5,970 bases of DNA from UBA5336 sp039815055 (lineage in GTDB: Bacteria > Pseudomonadota > Alphaproteobacteria > Caulobacterales > Hyphomonadaceae). The notes under the pieces were generated by a model. That model did not search any database and was not told the origin of the DNA. It was given only the letters and a program-made list of their open reading frames with translations. Location of the stretch: assembly GCA_039815055.1 (NCBI GenBank), contig JBCCAA010000102.1, forward strand, positions 1 through 5,970. Reading direction: 5' to 3'. Shown piece after piece: positions 5,605 through 5,970 of the stretch. The position numbers were made by a program, and so were the translations under genes. How positions within the stretch are numbered: position 1 is the first letter of the stretch; each line of letters opens with the position of its first letter.

Positions 5605-5970
5605 ATGACCGATCAACAGACCCAGGCCCCCCAAAAAGCCCCAGAGCCCAAGCTCGACATCCGCATCATCCCGGTGACGCCGCTGCAGCAGAACACCTCG
5701 CTGATCTGGCACCGCGAGACCATGGAAGGCGTGTTCATTGATCCCGGCGGCGAGATTGATCGCCTGATGGCGGCGGCCGAGCAGTTTGGCGTCAAGATCG
5801 TCGCGGTCTGGCTGACACATGGCCATCTTGATCATGCCGGGGCCGCCACGGCGGTCAAAGAGCGCACGGGATGCCCGATCATTGGCCCGCACAAGGATGA
5901 TCAATGGCTGCTCGACGATATCGAAGCGCAAGGCGCAAAATATGGCATTGCTGATGGCAAGAATGTCGTC
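5605..5970 (+). CDS. MBL-fold metallohydrolase, glyoxalase II/YcbL-like, N-terminal part
   Basis: The reading frame is open from the ATG at 5605 to the window end, giving 122 residues of a protein usually about 210-230 long. The zinc-binding THGHLDHAG (71-79) supplies the HxHxDH ligands H72, H74, D76 and H77. The preceding QNTSLIW (29-35) and FIDPGG (44-49) strands match the YcbL/glyoxalase II-like branch of the metallo-beta-lactamase fold. Such enzymes hydrolyse thioesters such as S-lactoylglutathione, though many have unproven substrates. Residues 1-16 are a polar Gln/Pro-rich extension. The ribosome site is weak (AGAG at 5598-5601). It follows the PqiA gene by 15 bases. Next to a glutathione-fold isomerase, a glutathione-thioester role is an attractive inference. 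Later ligands are outside the window. Confidence 0.92.
   Translation, partial: MTDQQTQAPQKAPEPKLDIRIIPVTPLQQNTSLIWHRETMEGVFIDPGGEIDRLMAAAEQFGVKIVAVWLTHGHLDHAGAATAVKERTGCPIIGPHKDDQWLLDDIEAQGAKYGIADGKNVV

Noticed and set aside
5596..5931. Minus-strand open frame of 111 codons
   Set aside because: It is antisense to the MBL hydrolase, which carries the clear THGHLDH zinc motif on the plus strand.
1..5970. Mobile elements, CRISPR arrays, tRNA or rRNA genes, toxin-antitoxin pairs
   Set aside because: No regularly spaced repeats, transposase motifs, terminal inverted repeats or RNA gene signatures were found on reading both strands.

Overview
The window looks like chromosomal DNA from a GC-rich alphaproteobacterium. 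Supporting signs are GC-rich codons, short intergenic spacers, a single-domain PqiA, and a sequence matching the full CtrA consensus TTAA-N7-TTAAC between two divergent genes. A Hyphomonadaceae or Maricaulales-like marine organism is my guess; the sequence does not prove it.

Layout. Positions 1-1082 (minus) hold the N-terminal half of the catalase-peroxidase KatG, cut by the window edge. A good -10 box lies upstream, with a weak -35 and possible OxyR half-sites. Positions 1083-1348 are noncoding and carry that promoter region. Positions 1349-1951 (plus) encode an exported, cysteine-containing, glycine-rich protein that I do not recognise. Converging on it, with 12 bases between stop codons, is an extended SDR-type NAD(P)-binding reductase (1964-2911, minus). 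Next come a small three-helix membrane protein (3035-3382, minus) and a membrane-anchored M48 metallopeptidase (3389-4306, minus). The peptidase is upstream of the membrane protein, and the two form a tight two-gene unit.

The 144-base divergent spacer at 4307-4450 contains the CtrA-like box. To its right runs a plus-strand cluster of three genes: a DsbA-like 2-hydroxychromene-2-carboxylate isomerase family protein (4451-5050), a single-domain PqiA-type membrane protein (5083-5589, or from 5047), and the start of a YcbL/glyoxalase II-like metallo-beta-lactamase-fold hydrolase (5605 to the window end).

As a whole, the window combines oxidative-stress defence (KatG), envelope quality control (M48) and thiol or glyoxalase-type detoxification functions (HCCA isomerase fold, MBL hydrolase, PqiA). 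No mobile element, CRISPR array, tRNA or rRNA was seen, and there is no clear sign of a new multi-gene system. The least explained items are the exported Cys/Gly-rich protein, the small membrane partner of the M48 peptidase, and the CtrA-like box between the two divergent units.
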